From Corythucha ciliata (lineage: Eukaryota; Arthropoda; Insecta; Hemiptera; Tingidae), in the NCBI GenBank assembly GCA_038030265.1, contig CM075939.1, positions 21,309,253 through 21,373,252 of the forward strand: a stretch of DNA of 64,000 bases. The letters are read 5' to 3'. The position numbers and the translations under genes were made by a program. Positions within the stretch are counted from its first letter, which is position 1. Every line of letters starts with the position of its first letter. The notes beneath the pieces were generated by a model. The model searched no databases and was not told where the DNA came from. It saw only the letters and a program-made list of their open reading frames with translations. This document shows positions 10,276-22,259 of the stretch, in pieces.

Positions 10276-12979
10276 AGCCCGTAAGAAAAATCTATTCGTG
10301 GTATGAGATAGCTATTGTCTGTTCAAGTATTTTGCAAGCCGGGAAATAGTGGTTTAGCCATTTTTAACCCGCATAGTCATTACTGCCATTTAAAGTACGA
10401 AATCAGTTTGCCCATTTTTGAGCGTGAATTGCCAGTTTGCAAAAAATTTGACATTCAATAAGGCAACATTTACACGAGAATTTTGTCACTTTTTTACCTT
10501 GGCTTCACGACAGGGGGTGCGGCGTACACACGTGCCATTGTAGCTGCGGCTATTGATTCACATTCTTTTAGGTGATAGGTGTCTGGGCGAGTGAGTCTAA
10601 CTACGTTATGTCTTTCCATACATAATTGTATAGAGGAAATCAATAAGAAACTTGGTTCAAATATTATTGAGGAACTTGGTTAAATATTAACTTGGCTCAT
10701 TTGTCTCTATTTTCAAGATTACAGTATTACGAGGGAAACAAAAGTGACTCAGAGTCAACTTCGTATTATACACATAAATACGCTTAATGATGTTTGACAT
10801 TGATGTTATTAGCGCTTCCAACTTAATTGACAGAAGAATGGCTTTACGTTTTCGCTTGAGCAGCACGAAATCTTTGAGAAAAGAAAAGGAAGAGTTAACA
10901 CTTTCTCGGCATAAAATGAAATGAGCTAAGACGTATTAGTGAATCACGACTTGAAAACGTATAATATGCGCCGCTAGCTTGCACATACTTGTTAAAATAA
11001 TGAAATGCTTTGGAGGAAAATTTATAGCCACTATAAATTTTGATTACTTACTTGGTTTTAAGTCACTCTTCAATGTGAAATTGGGCTTATGAATGATCCG
11101 CCTTTCAAAGAGTGCTTACTTAGTAATGCTGATGTCCAATGTTATTGAGAAACAGGAAGTATAATTCAAGGATATTTTAAACTGTTGAAATGTTTGAGCA
11201 AGTAATCGTCGCATCGATTGTAAATAAACTTTGATCTTCTATCCCTTTGAATTGCCCTAGTTTAAAATCATAATTCAGTGTTCGAATCTTCGAAACATCG
11301 ACGAGAAATTTCACGGTCGAATAACCCCAGGAAACTGAACGTTTACGGCGGAGGAGGACGAAACCCGGAAAAGTCCCGAAATGGGTTCAACGGGAAAGGA
11401 GCCATCATTTTGAAATCATATTTGGGGAGTCCTCGCAAAACATCATTTTGTCCGGTGAGTTCCTGGGATGAATATAGAGTCGTGCAGGCCAATGCAACCG
11501 TGTAAATGCGCATTGTGATTCATGAGGTCTCTTGTCCTCCCCCTTTCGCTGTTTGAAGCGATACCCTTAAAACCGCAAATATGTTCGACGAGCCTCGGAC
11601 ATCCTCGTTGAATGGCTCGATTGGAAGTTTACACTGAGTATAGGATCGGAAGTTTGATTGGAACCACACACGAAACCTGTGCTTCTATACGGCAGACATC
11701 ATTTCGTCGATTAAATATATGAATTCGTCGAAACTATGTATAACTCCATTCAAGAGATTAGAATCGATATCATAAAAGGGAATTCGCGCCACGCTAGTCC
11801 ATGGGACTTCTGAACTACGTGTGTCTGCGACTATAAAGGTTCAAGTAAACAAATACAAATTAAGTCACGACGACAACAACTTTATAGATTTTAAAAAACT
11901 TTATTTCCCGAATTCGATACACAATGATCTACGAGACTGAACACAGTGTTCACAGCAACGCAAACACTCAACTAAAACTTGCTCTGGACTCCGCGGTACA
12001 ATAATTCTAACTGCAATTAGAACTCACGGACTACTGATGATGATAATATTAATAATGTCTAATAATAATAGCAAAAGATCTAGAATAATCTAGTATAAAA
12101 CGGGGGGAGGGGGGGGGGGAAGATCTCGGCTTTACTTGTAAACAATTCCTGGAAAAGCGCGCGTGGGAAATGCAATGTTTATTTTTTATAGCTGATTAAG
12201 CGGTTTGACAGATATAACTTACATACGTATAATTTTCGTAACAGACTTTTATGAACGAGTCTGTCTTTCCCCCAAAGTGAATAGCAGCTAATTAAATAGG
12301 CTTTCAGCACATTCAATTACATATCGTGACATCTTCAAACTTCTAGCTGTGGGTTGGGGGGGGGGGGATATCATCTCTTCCTGTCTTTGGCCTCATGCAA
12401 TCTTCTCATCAGAGGACCGCGGCCCTTCCACAGGATCGGGAGCTGGTTACGCTCTTTTTGAGGTCTGCGCAACTTGACATTTCTGCCTTGTGAGTTCCTG
12501 ACGAGAAACTGTTCGTCTCTGTGATAGAAGGATGGAAGAGTTCAGTGTGATAGGCTAATTTATCGCAGGTACCGAGGACTAGGGGAGTCCCAGGCGACCA
12601 AATTTTGAAGTTTAGCTCTGAAAGTCCGAAATGTAATCACCTTCTGGGGAAGAAATTGTCGTTTTTGAGCAGAAAATGTGGAAATGAAGGCTAAAACGAC
12701 AGTTCCTCAACAGAGATTTAGTACTGAATGGACAATGAACTTTTATATGCAAATTCAGTTTCTCGTGATAGATTGACGATTTCCAGCGCCAAGTTCATAC
12801 TTGTTGAACTACAAAGTTCTCTTGCTTGTGTCAGGGATAAACCCGGAATAGACAAAATTGTGCATCTGACATCTTCTCTAGTGCTGCTGTGTCTAGTGCT
12901 GCTTGTTCTTCCGATAAAGCTGAGGGATAAAACTGCGGATTGTTATGGGCCTTCGTGCAAACAGTAATGTAAAGTTAAA
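10276..12979. other. No gene recognised
   Basis: Short open frames only, none resembling a known domain. The stretch contains G runs near 12102-12119 and 12357-12367 and a (TAA)-rich tract near 12040-12070. Confidence 0.5.
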
Positions 12980-13470
12980 TCCAGATATTTTTATTCCATG
13001 AGATATCGCAGTGATTGATAAATCCACCCTTATGAAACCGAATTTCGTGGCTATTTCTGAAATCAGTTCCTCACGTCTGGTAGATTTGGCGAAAAAAGAA
13101 CAGCAGAAATACAAATTTCATGATTTAGGATTTTTCAACTCCAATTTAGCCGCGGAATTTCCCAGCGCCATAACTAAATGACGCGAATTTCGCTCCTCCA
13201 AAACCATAATTTGTTGTAAGCATTTTCATTCTTTCAAAAAACAAATTTCTGCCTCAGTCCCCCAAGCTCTTTCTAGAATCAGTTGAGCAGATTTTGGTTC
13301 TTGGAAAACAACGGTAGCTTTTTCAAAAAGTCACATTCGCGGATTTTCGCTCTTTCAAAAGAAAATTTTGAGGATTCAAATTTTAGGGGATTTGCTCCTT
13401 CAAAAACAAAGTGTCGTGAGTAGTAGCATTGCTACTACTGTCGTGAGCTTGGCTCTTTCAAGCTTTTTTT
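12980..13470. repeat. Degenerate tandem array, family with CTCTTTCAAAAACAAA
   Basis: Loosely repeated units of about 30 bp with the theme TTCGCGGATTT followed by GCTCTTTCAAAAA. The same theme recurs at 36060-36600, 40660-41160, 46190-46340 and 50060-50260. Units are strongly diverged and no coding capacity is visible. Confidence 0.55.
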
Positions 13471-15453
13471 CTTACAGTTACAGTGCCCGAAATGGGCTTG
13501 TTTTTGACCACTTACTTCAATAAAACAAAGACGTTTACAGGTATCATCGAAGAGACTGTGGGCTTCCACATGGCAGCTTCAGTCAGCCACGCTTATACAT
13601 TATGCTTCGTAATCAGTTATAATCTTGAATATCCTGATGTACTTCTGGTAACTTTCGTTCATATGTTCACAAGTTTTTCACGTGGATGGCTGCGCGTTTA
13701 AAGCACAAGATATCTTCCGCCCTGAGTAAGGTGCTCGGGAATGAAATTGTTGTACAATTAGAGGTGTATTTAGGTATCTAATGAGGTTTTTAACTTTTAC
13801 AAATCCGCAACCATTCCTAACTCCATGCACGTCCCCACCATGAAACCTAGCTTCCGTGTCAGTTATACATTTTTTTTTTTTTTTTTTTTTTCCACTGAAT
13901 TGGACGGATGGACGGGGGTATTTTGACGTCTATACGGAGGGGAAGAGGATAGAGTGAGAGAGCAGTGACGAGGGAATAGGATCAAAATAATTGCCACATA
14001 AGTTAAGGTTATTACATTTGTAAATCAAAAAACAAATCCCACTGTGAACGGTCAGTAGCTCATAGGGCGTGTGTATGAGTGTTAACTCGGTAAATCCAAT
14101 AATCTTCTAAACGCCCCACGGGAGTGAGAACGTCTGCAGGGATGTGAAAAGGGGCGGGGGTACCATAAAAAAAAAGGAAGAAGAAAAAAGGCCTTTTGTC
14201 GGGATGAGGGTGGTGAAAAAGAGCTAGCCGAACTCCCTCACTATAAAGGACCCAGTGTTTATCTTTCCCATGAAATATAAGCAATTATGAAATATATGAA
14301 TGGAAATATTTGGAGTGGAGGGGATAAATGAAATGTCGATTAATCAACGTGCATTGTGCCTCCTGTGAATAAGAGCGATTAACAATTTTTGATATTTCAT
14401 TGCAGTTGGATATTTTTTTAAAATGTTTATGTTGGAATTAATAGTGAACATGCAGTTTTTATTATAACGAATTGTGCTCAATCGCCCAACGATGAAGAAG
14501 AGCGAAATATTCAGTTCAAACGCGTGTTTATATGTACATAGAATGCCTATTGTCTATAAGGTCGTATATAGAGGAAGACCCCGACCATTCCCATTCAGTA
14601 CTCAGGAATAAACGAGATATTGGAGACGAATTGGTAAGATAGAACCGATCGTACTCAGCATTCTAAACGGGGGTCACTATCAGTGAATGCAAGTAATGCA
14701 ACGGTCAAACCGTTGGAGGGATCCGGCTTCTTTGTTTGCCTTGTGCTTTCATGTACATTTACGAATAGAAAGATCAAATAAATATTTAAATATTCCACTG
14801 CATAATTATTTATCTCAAATTTTAATGAGAGCTATCCTTCCTAGCTATGTTTGAAGAATTCAATTAACCATAGCAGTAGCATCAACAAAGTCTCGCTTTT
14901 GGGACAACAAAAAATCACTGTTTCGTGATAAAATAGCTTGTTTTAGTTGTCAGAGCAGCAAGAGCCGCGTGTGGATTGCGGTACTCATCATAAAGACGTG
15001 AGTGAATTAAATTGGCAGTTGTCCCAATTATACGTGGAACGCGCAGTTGTCGTGTTTACAAAACGCACACCCATATGAAAGGGGACACAGCATTAGTTGT
15101 CATTCGTATGCTACTTAATATTATCGAACGGCCTTTATTTTCTTGTAACGCTAAGATCGCTTTGTGTTAACTTCGATGAAATGTCGTGACATTATTCTGT
15201 TTGAAAGACATTTCGTATAGGTACACCTGTCATTGGTCTTCGCTTTGTCTTGAGAAAGCAAAAGTATATGGGTAAGCTGCTTTTTAAACGAATGACGCCC
15301 ACATTTAAGAACACAAAGATGAAAACAACATCACAATGCGGATCAAATTGATGTCCTCCTATCGACTAAACAATAAAATTAGTTGTGCAATGCATGTTTC
15401 CACGATTTCTTGTCGTTTAGTCGCAGAAAAACTGATTTCACATGGTTTAGGCC
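13471..15453. other. No gene recognised
   Basis: Contains a T run of about 21 near 13870 and otherwise unremarkable sequence. The open frames are short and unrecognised. Confidence 0.5.
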
Positions 15454-15900
15454 AATGGGGAACTTGCATGAATCTCAGATTTGGTAGAAAAGCATACCGG
15501 TGATTTGACCCGTGAACTGAAGAATAACAACGGAAGTTGCAACCCGATTGGTGCGTTTTAAGATTTTTAAAAAAGGTTCAAAGTTCTTCAGAAGAGGATG
15601 GATGGTGCGAGAGGAAATGACGTAAATACTTACTTGTGAAGCATTTGAAGGAACTCTAAAATTGTTTGTTTACAAATAACATGAAAAATGTCCCCCCATT
15701 AAACTCGTCTAACCCCCTCTTCCCCGCATCATCCATTTCAATAAGTAAGTTTTTACGAAATCGAACCCCCACTCAAAATTTTTAAAAATTCCCTGAAAAA
15801 ACATCCTTGACTTATTTCAAAGTTTAATGTGAGCAATAGACTTGTGGAAGAGCCCTCTTTAAGCAACACCAACTTTTGAAAAATGTGCAAGTTCCCCATT
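15454..15900. mobile_element. MITE family with AATGGGGAACTTGCA ends, copy 1
   Basis: The element starts AATGGGGAACTTGCA and ends with the near inverse TGCAAGTTCCCCATT. A second, inverted and diverged copy lies at 24479-24887 and shares the interior, for example the segment with ATGGATGGTGCGAG. It is non-coding. No TSD is evident here, since another repeat abuts its right end. Confidence 0.8.
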
Positions 15901-16175
15901 TTCACCAACAAAATTGATCTCGTTTAAAGTTGATTGTGATTAGGCCCATTTTCACCAACAAAATTGATCTCGTTCAAAGTTGATCGCGTTTAATTGCCAA
16001 TGACGACCCACATGAATTCTGATATGTGTTTACATTGTAATCGTGATTTGTTGTTGATCGAGGTTTAAGAAGTTGGTGAAATCGGGCATTAGTTGCCAAT
16101 AACGACCCATATGAATTTTGATATAAGTGTTCACATTGTAATCTTGATTAGTTGTTGATCGTGGTTTAACCTTCA
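15894..16175. repeat. Two adjacent tandem duplications
   Basis: A block of about 52 bp containing TTCACCAACAAAATTGATCT occurs twice (from about 15894 and 15946). A longer block of about 99 bp containing TGCCAATGACGACCC occurs from about 15990 and again, diverged, from about 16089. The first pair overlaps a small TIR element. Confidence 0.75.
15941..16089. mobile_element. Short MITE with GGCCCATTTTCACCAAC-type ends
   Basis: TAGGCCCATTTTCACCAACA at the left faces GTTGGTGAAATCGGGC at the right. A similar end (GGTGAAATCGGGCC) occurs alone at about 26183-26196, suggesting a small dispersed family. Non-coding. Confidence 0.5.
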
Positions 16176-16460
16176 TCCGGGCGCGCTCCCTTTTGTAACG
16201 CTATCGGGCGCGGGGCGGTAACCTACCGCCTTCTCATGTTTTACTTGTTTTTCTCCACAAATTGCTCTAAATCATTTTAATTAGGGTTAAAGGGTGTTTT
16301 GGGGGGAATTTTGGACGGTAGGGGGCGATTAGGTTGGTTGTTTGGAAGATTGGTACCAACATTTGGCTCCTGTAGTGAACAAAATAGAGTTACACTTCTG
16401 GGCGCGCAAGGGCGGTAAATTACGCCCTTATAGCTAACGCTATATAGCTCGTAAAGTTAA
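16166..16460. mobile_element. Possible piggyBac-like MITE
   Basis: A GC-rich segment with GGGCGCG and GGCGGTAA motifs at both ends is bounded by TTAA at 16166-16169 and 16457-16460. TTAA is the target of piggyBac elements, and a CCTT-type start after TTAA fits that group loosely. The terminal repeats match poorly, so this is tentative. Confidence 0.3.
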
Positions 16461-16629
16461 TCGCGGACCTCACCCTCCAGCGATCAGTCCCTCTAGCTCT
16501 TTTCCTTGCGTCCTCAATGCTGATTATAATTGATAACATTTATAATTTGGCTTGATAATAATTAATAACATTAACCGTTGGTAAACAGTGAGACAAACGA
16601 TTCGGTAACGAAAGTAGAGGGAAGAGAAG

Positions 16630-17554
16630 TGTAACGTGCGCTACGCAAGGGTGACGAAGGCTGCCGGTCCCGAGGTTGCCTACGACATTACGGTGTGGGA
16701 CAGGGGGCTGAGCTAAGAGTCCAAAGCTCAATTGAACGGCACGGCAAGTGTCGCAATAGACAACCTAGTTTCAATTCCCCTCTTACCCAATCCTGAGTTT
16801 TCCAGGTGGACGGAGTGCCGAAATAAAGGAGTCGTTCGCCAGCCACCGGCTCGTGGAAGTGTAACTGTTTAATTGTGCCCTGAGAACCATCGTGTCCCCC
16901 CCCCCCAGTCGTCTCTTAGTTAAAATTATAAGTGGGTTGGGTTTGTTTCGTAAGTTAATAAAGTTTAGAGTGTGACTCGTGATTCTTTAAATTGTCCTGT
17001 CTCCCCTGTAACGGACCCAAAAGCCCCAAAAGTCCCCCCCGTTACAGAAGCTACAACCAATTGAATTAGAGAGCGCAGGCCGCGCGGGTTCATGTTCTTC
17101 TTGACGGGCTATAGCACACACAACAATCGCGGTGATCGCCCGAAAAACTTGCGCGGTTGGCCAAAAACGGTGGCATCCGGGAAGAACACATTTCACGCAT
17201 ATCGTCTCATGGAACAAACCCAGTGGTACGTGGAAATGCCCAGTGGACAATTGCCAGGGCCATTTTCTCAAAGGGTTTCAAACTTGGCAGGACTAACTTA
17301 ATGAGTCTTTCGGAGAATGGTGGACCCAGCAGTCGGCACCTCTTGAATGGGGGCAAAAATGAGCGTTTCGTGAATCGCCGATTTTTCCAAAGTCAATCCA
17401 CGTGCGTCGAGGCTCTTCCTACGACTTCGCAGGACTATCGTTACTGGGTGTTATATCTCTCTGCCCCTTCCGCACAAGGTCAACCAATATAAAACAGCTC
17501 AAAACCTAGCTGGATCTCCACTGGTAACGTCCTTGCCCGAGTGTCTCAGCGATC
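16630..17554 (+). repeat. 5' LTR (925 bp)
   Basis: Starts TGTAACGTGCG. A sub-block 16630-17046 is itself bounded by TGTAACG and CGTTACA and is flanked by GAAG on both sides. AATAAA lies at 16957-16962 and a TATAAAA box at 17488-17494, 60 bp before the LTR end. Open frames within it are shared with the 3' copy and have no recognised product. The end, CAGCGATC, lacks the usual CA. Confidence 0.75.
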
Positions 17555-17572
17555 TGGTGTCAGAAGTGGGAT
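17555..17572 (+). promoter_or_regulatory. Primer binding site, probably for leucine tRNA
   Basis: TGGTGTCAGAAGTGGGAT directly follows the 5' LTR. Its complement ends in CCA preceded by the acceptor-strand pattern expected of a leucine tRNA. A diverged second version, TGGTGACAGAAGT, lies at 17993-18005 after the internal partial LTR. Confidence 0.65.
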
Positions 17573-17989
17573 GTAACGTGCGCTACGCAAGGGTGACGAA
17601 GGCTGCCGGTCCCGAGGTTGCCTACGACATTACGGTGTGGGACAGGGGGCTGAGCTAAGAGTCCAAAGCTCAATTGAACGGCACGGCAAGTGTCGCAATA
17701 GACAACCTAGTTTCAATTCCCCTCTTACCCAATCCTGAGTTTTCCAGGTGGACGGAGTGCCGAAATAAAGGAGTCGTTCGCCAGCCACCGGCTCGTGGAG
17801 GTGTAACTGTTTAATTGTGCCCTGAGAACCATCGTGTCCCCCCCCCCCTAGTCGTCTCTTAGTTAAAATTATAAGTGGGTTGGGTTTGTTTGGTTAAGTT
17901 AATAAAGTTTAGAGTGTGACTCGTGATTCATTATTTTGCCCTGTCTCCCCTGTAACGGCCCCAAAAGCCCAAAAATCCCCCCCGTTACA
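17572..17989 (+). repeat. Internal partial LTR copy (418 bp)
   Basis: A third copy of the first 417 bp of the LTR, from TGTAACG to CGTTACA, starting on the last base of the primer binding site. It is more diverged from the outer copies (several substitutions and short indels near 17890-17975) than they are from each other. It is followed by a second, altered primer-binding-like sequence, as if a short-LTR relative were embedded. Confidence 0.85.
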
Positions 17990-18335
17990 AACTGGTGACA
18001 GAAGTCGTCGAACCCCACGTGCCGTCCACTGCCGGCCATCTGACTTGTAAAAGGTAAGAGATTTTTTATTCTCTAGTACCCCAGCGTTCAAGTTGCTACT
18101 TTAGGAATTATTAGCAATAATTCCCCCCCTGTCATAGCTCTTCCCTCTTCTGCAATTTCGCTTTCCTTTCCCTGTTCGCGGCCGCCACGCGCACGCTTCC
18201 CTCTCTCTCCTTGGCTATGACTAATTAAAACACCCCCCTCCCTGCTCGCTCCAAAGCAGAAATTAGTTCAACAGCCTTCACATCGCTCTCCTTCTCCTCT
18301 TCCCGATCGCCATTTTCCCTCTTCCACAAGGTAAA

Positions 18336-19301
18336 ATGCTGGAAGCCCTAGCGTTCCTCAGGGCTTATAATGACGAGATGGACAGGATAGCAGTGGAAGC
18401 GAGAAAACTTATCGGTGTTCATGAAAAAATCCAACAGATAGTGAACACCATAGCCCAACATTTGCAACCAGTCCCTGCGAATGTCTGCCTTACTCCTAGC
18501 CCTTCACCCAGCCCTGAACCCGAAATGCTCCCCTATTCCCTCACTACTAATTCACCTCTCATGCCCTGCTCTGTTCCCCGTCCCTTTCTGCCCGAGCCGA
18601 GTCCAGCAAACCACACGGCAGCATCCCCCCAACTTTTTCCATGCCTTACCAACCTCCCCGTGGATTCAAACCCTGGACACTATTACCCCCCTCCACAACT
18701 TTCGGAGAGACCGACCCTTGCACCCCCCGCCATAACCCGAACCATTTCCCCACCTCCACAAGCGGCCCCCGGGGATGCCTTCCCTACTTCCTGTTCCCCA
18801 CACAGTCCTGAACCAGAAATGACCCCTAACCCTCTCACCCTAAATCCACCTTCCAAGCCCACCACTATACCCTGGAACCCCATCTCCCCCTCACCGCCAA
18901 AATCCATTACAACCCCCCTAACAACCCCAACCATTCCAGCGTCTCACACGGGCCAATTTAGGGACTGTCTCTCAAACCCTGATTTGACCTTGAACCTGAT
19001 GACTCTCCCCGAACCTAATGGACGTTCCTTCCACAAGCCGAGTTCTAAAACGAACGCAGCTACCCCTCTGCATTTATCAATTTCGCCCACTGAAATGCTT
19101 AGGTTGTATGTCCTGCGCCTGACTAGCCCTTATTTTCCCTCGGAAGTACCGCCTACGTTGATAGTGCCCTTCACCAAAAACTCTCTCGGAAATGGCATTC
19201 GTTCATATCCTCGGAGTCTCTCCGAAATCCTCCAAAAGGTCCTGTCAAACGGGCGCAAACGACTGAAAACCTATTTTCACCCGGAGGAATTTATTACATA
19301 A
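18336..19301 (+). CDS. Proline/serine-rich protein of a pol-less LTR element (321 aa)
   Basis: An intact ORF, the longest in the interior of the LTR element. Residues 1-47 are charged and probably helical (AYNDEMDRIAVEARKLIGVH), possibly a short coiled coil. Residues about 50-245 are rich in Pro, Ser and Thr and contain a diverged internal repeat (SPSPEPEMLP and SPEPEMTPNP). The last 70 residues are more complex, with LRLYVLRLTSPYFPSE and a basic stretch NGRKRLKTYF. There is no zinc knuckle, protease, reverse transcriptase or integrase motif. Its place, 346 bases after the primer binding site, is where gag normally lies, so a gag-like or accessory role is possible. I do not recognise the family. 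Host-derived or non-coding origin cannot be excluded, because the C-rich composition by itself favours a stop-free frame. Confidence 0.5.
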   Translation: MLEALAFLRAYNDEMDRIAVEARKLIGVHEKIQQIVNTIAQHLQPVPANVCLTPSPSPSPEPEMLPYSLTTNSPLMPCSVPRPFLPEPSPANHTAASPQLFPCLTNLPVDSNPGHYYPPPQLSERPTLAPPAITRTISPPPQAAPGDAFPTSCSPHSPEPEMTPNPLTLNPPSKPTTIPWNPISPSPPKSITTPLTTPTIPASHTGQFRDCLSNPDLTLNLMTLPEPNGRSFHKPSSKTNAATPLHLSISPTEMLRLYVLRLTSPYFPSEVPPTLIVPFTKNSLGNGIRSYPRSLSEILQKVLSNGRKRLKTYFHPEEFIT

Positions 19302-19637
19302 TTACAAGCGATTTGATACCTCCTCCCCCCTAGCGTAGTTTATTTTTTCCTTGTTCCCTTCTTCTTCTACACAACCAGGTAACATTGTCAGCAAGAATTA
19401 CTGGGTGAATGTCACTCTACACCTAACCCCCCTTCCCCCTGCCCACTCACTGAGTCTTCTTTCGCCGGCAAGTGATCAAGTTACAATGAAAATCCCCGAC
19501 TACTATTAATGCACTTCCGAGTTCTCTGTTCCAGATTATTTTATACCTTCCTTAGCCTATTGGACATTTTGGACATTGGAAATTTTCTCTCTTCACTTGA
19601 CCCACCCCCTCGTATCATCATCATCGTCGTAGCTTCT

Positions 19638-19693
<56 letters not shown>

Positions 19694-20357
19694 TCATCCC
19701 CCCCCCCTTTTAATTGTACTTTAAATTCCAAATTTTATCGCTATGAGGATAGTTCATTAAAAAAAAAAAAAAAAAAAAAAAATGACGTTGAGCTCTTCAG
19801 GGAAAGATTTCGATTAGGCTAGCTTAGTTAGTAGGACATATAATTATATTAGCCTAAGTTAGTTAAATAACCCTATATTTAGTTAATGGTTAATTTTGTA
19901 AATAAAATTAGGTCTAAGAAAAGGACATATATGTAACCCAGAGACACTATTATATGTAAATACTATTAGCTTATTTAATGTATAGGTACCCATTTTATTT
20001 TATGTATTTATATACACACTAATGTATTTATTTACACAATGCGGAGTCCCGGGCGACCGACCTTTCTCGGCTACTTCTACCGCACTGGAAGACATCCATC
20101 TAAATTTAACCTCTAACCTCCCCCCCCCCCATTCCAAGCACCACTACCCGATCCTCGCCTGCCTACACTTGCCGGGGACCCGATGACGAGCCAGCTCAGC
20201 CCATCTCGCCGAACCCAAACCGAGACCGAGACCAAGGAGGACCGGCCCGAACAGCCGCCAGCAAATGAGCCCCCCCCCCCACAAACCGTCACCCCATCCT
20301 ACACGACGGAGGCCAGTCAGCCAGCGAGGACGCTGGCTCCGGACGATAGGGGGTGGA
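19302..20357 (+). other. 3' non-coding part of the LTR element, with long A runs
   Basis: Contains an A run of about 49 bases near 19643-19691 and a second of about 22 near 19760. These are followed by AT-rich sequence, then a GC-rich stretch with a perfect 6-bp hairpin CCAGCG-AGGA-CGCTGG (20321-20336), and the polypurine tract just before the 3' LTR. No pol-like reading frame exists. Confidence 0.6.
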
Positions 20358-21282
20358 TGTAACGTGCGCTACGCAAGGGTGACGAAGGCTGCCGGTCCCG
20401 AGGTTGCCTACGACATTACGGTGTGGGACAGGGGGCTGAGCTAAGAGTCCAAAGCTCAATTGAACGGCACGGCAAGTGTCGCAATAGACAACCTAGTTTC
20501 AATTCCCCTCTTACCCAATCCTGAGTTTTCCAGGTGGACGGAGTGCCGAAATAAAGGAGTCGTTCGCCAGCCACCGGCTCGTGGAAGTGTAACTGTTTAA
20601 TTGTGCCCTGAGAACCATCGTGTCCCCCCCCCCCAGTCGTCTCTTAGTTAAAATTATAAGTGGGTTGGGTTTGTTTCGTAAGTTAATAAAGTTTAGAGTG
20701 TGACTCGTGATTCTTTAAATTGTCCTGTCTCCCCTGTAACGGACCCAAAAGCCCCAAAAGTCCCCCCCGTTACAGAAGCTACAACCAATTGAATTAGAGA
20801 GCGCAGGCCGCGCGGGTTCATGTTCTTCTTGACGGGCTATAGCACACACAACAATCGCGGTGATCGCCCGAAAAACTTGCGCGGTTGGCCAAAAACGGTG
20901 GCATCCGGGAAGAACACATTTCACGCATATCGTCTCATGGAACAAACCCAGTGGTACGTGGAAATGCCCAGTGGACAATTGCCAGGGCCATTTTCTCAAA
21001 GGGTTTCAAACTTGGCAGGACTAACTTAATGAGTCTTTCGGAGAATGGTGGACCCAGCAGTCGGCACCTCTTGAATGGGGGCAAAAATGAGCGTTTCGTG
21101 AATCGCCGATTTTTCCCAAGTCAATCCACGTGCGTCGAGGCTCTTCCTACGACTTCGCAGGACTATCGTTACTGGGTGTTATATCTCTCTGCCCCTTCCG
21201 CACAAGGTCAACCAATATAAAACAGCTCAAAACCTAGCTGGATCTCCACTGGTAACGTCCTTGCCCGAGTGTCTCAGCGATC
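20358..21282 (+). repeat. 3' LTR (925 bp)
   Basis: Matches the 5' LTR base for base except for an A/C difference in TTTTTCC(A/C)AAG at about 21116. AATAAA lies at 20685-20690 and TATAAAA at 21216-21222. Identity ends at GATC, after which the flanks differ. Confidence 0.78.
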
Positions 21283-22259
21283 ATGGCTGTAAAGGGGAGC
21301 GAGGTGCGGACACCGGACAGTCTGTCCTCACACACGTCGAATCATTTATCTTCCTGACTCACGCCTTGATGAAATGCCATCCAAATACCCAATAACTTTA
21401 ATTGGGAATTTAGGGTGTAGGAAGAGATACATCTGAGGACTAATTTAATGTAGAACTGAAAAATTCAACGGACTGTCGAATGAACCCCTCGCAGGGAAGT
21501 AACCGGCAAAGGTAACTAATGAAAAGAGAGCAAGGGGGTTGAAATACATGTTTTTTCACACGGACGATCAGATACAGGTGATAGGAGATTTGTAAAAGTT
21601 TTACTTTGTGGTCGAATCGTCAATGCCCATGGCCGCATTAGGTTGGCCCAATTACCAGTTTTCTGGCCAAAACGCTAAATTCTTGGTCTGGATGAGCAGT
21701 TTCCTGGAGATTATTGAAGTGCGTAAGTGAGAGAGGAAAGAATATGCACAGCAAATCGAACCCGCTCTTTTATATATTACTTTATTTACGGGAAGCAGGT
21801 TGAAATACAGGAAACGTAATACAGATCAATTCAGCTTTTTTTGTCAACAGCCGCAGTAGCGTACCAAGTACAGTCCGCGCGCCGAAAGAATACCCCTGAG
21901 AAAAGAATTGTGACATTACAGTCTCAAAAACATTCGGCTCTCCGGTGATGGACAGGGTTCCTCTTACCTCTCTGCAGGTTGGAGGTCTGGTCTGCCTCCT
22001 TGCTCAGTGGGCGCTCATCTTCTTTTTTTAGAAAAGGCAGTATATCATTCGAAGGGGGTGGGTGGAGGGAATATTTCGCCAGTTGCAGGGGGCGGACCGC
22101 CCCGGGCGAGGGAAGCATACCATCCTAGGCTAGGCCCCCGTTCAGATAGGACCCCCGAGAATCTTAAAGATGTGAAATATTAGATTTCCTAGGTTTCATG
22201 GTCATGGATGTACAAGGGTGAAAAGGAGACTCAGCATTCAGCGGGGCAAGTCCGCGGAT
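21283..22259. other. No gene recognised
   Basis: Flank of the LTR element. Short frames only; a GC-rich inverted segment near 22090-22105 (CCGCCCCGGGCG) is the only visible structure. Confidence 0.45.

Larger units (their letters stand above)
16630..21282 (+). mobile_element. Pol-less LTR retrotransposon (LARD-like) with a proline-rich ORF
   Basis: Two 925-bp direct repeats (16630-17554 and 20358-21282) appear to differ by a single substitution. The first is followed by an 18-nt primer binding site, TGGTGTCAGAAGTGGGAT (17555-17572), which by its sequence should pair with the 3' end of a leucine tRNA. The second is preceded by the polypurine tract AGGGGGTGGA (20348-20357). This is the layout of an LTR retrotransposon. 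The interior encodes no protease, reverse transcriptase or integrase, only a 321-codon ORF, so the element must depend on another element's enzymes. Near-identical LTRs imply recent insertion. No matching TSD is seen (GAGAAG before, ATGGCT after). Confidence 0.75.

Noticed and set aside
16987..17271. Minus-strand frame repeated identically at 20715-20999
   Set aside because: It is duplicated only because both lie in the LTR; no recognised domain and it overlaps plus-strand frames.
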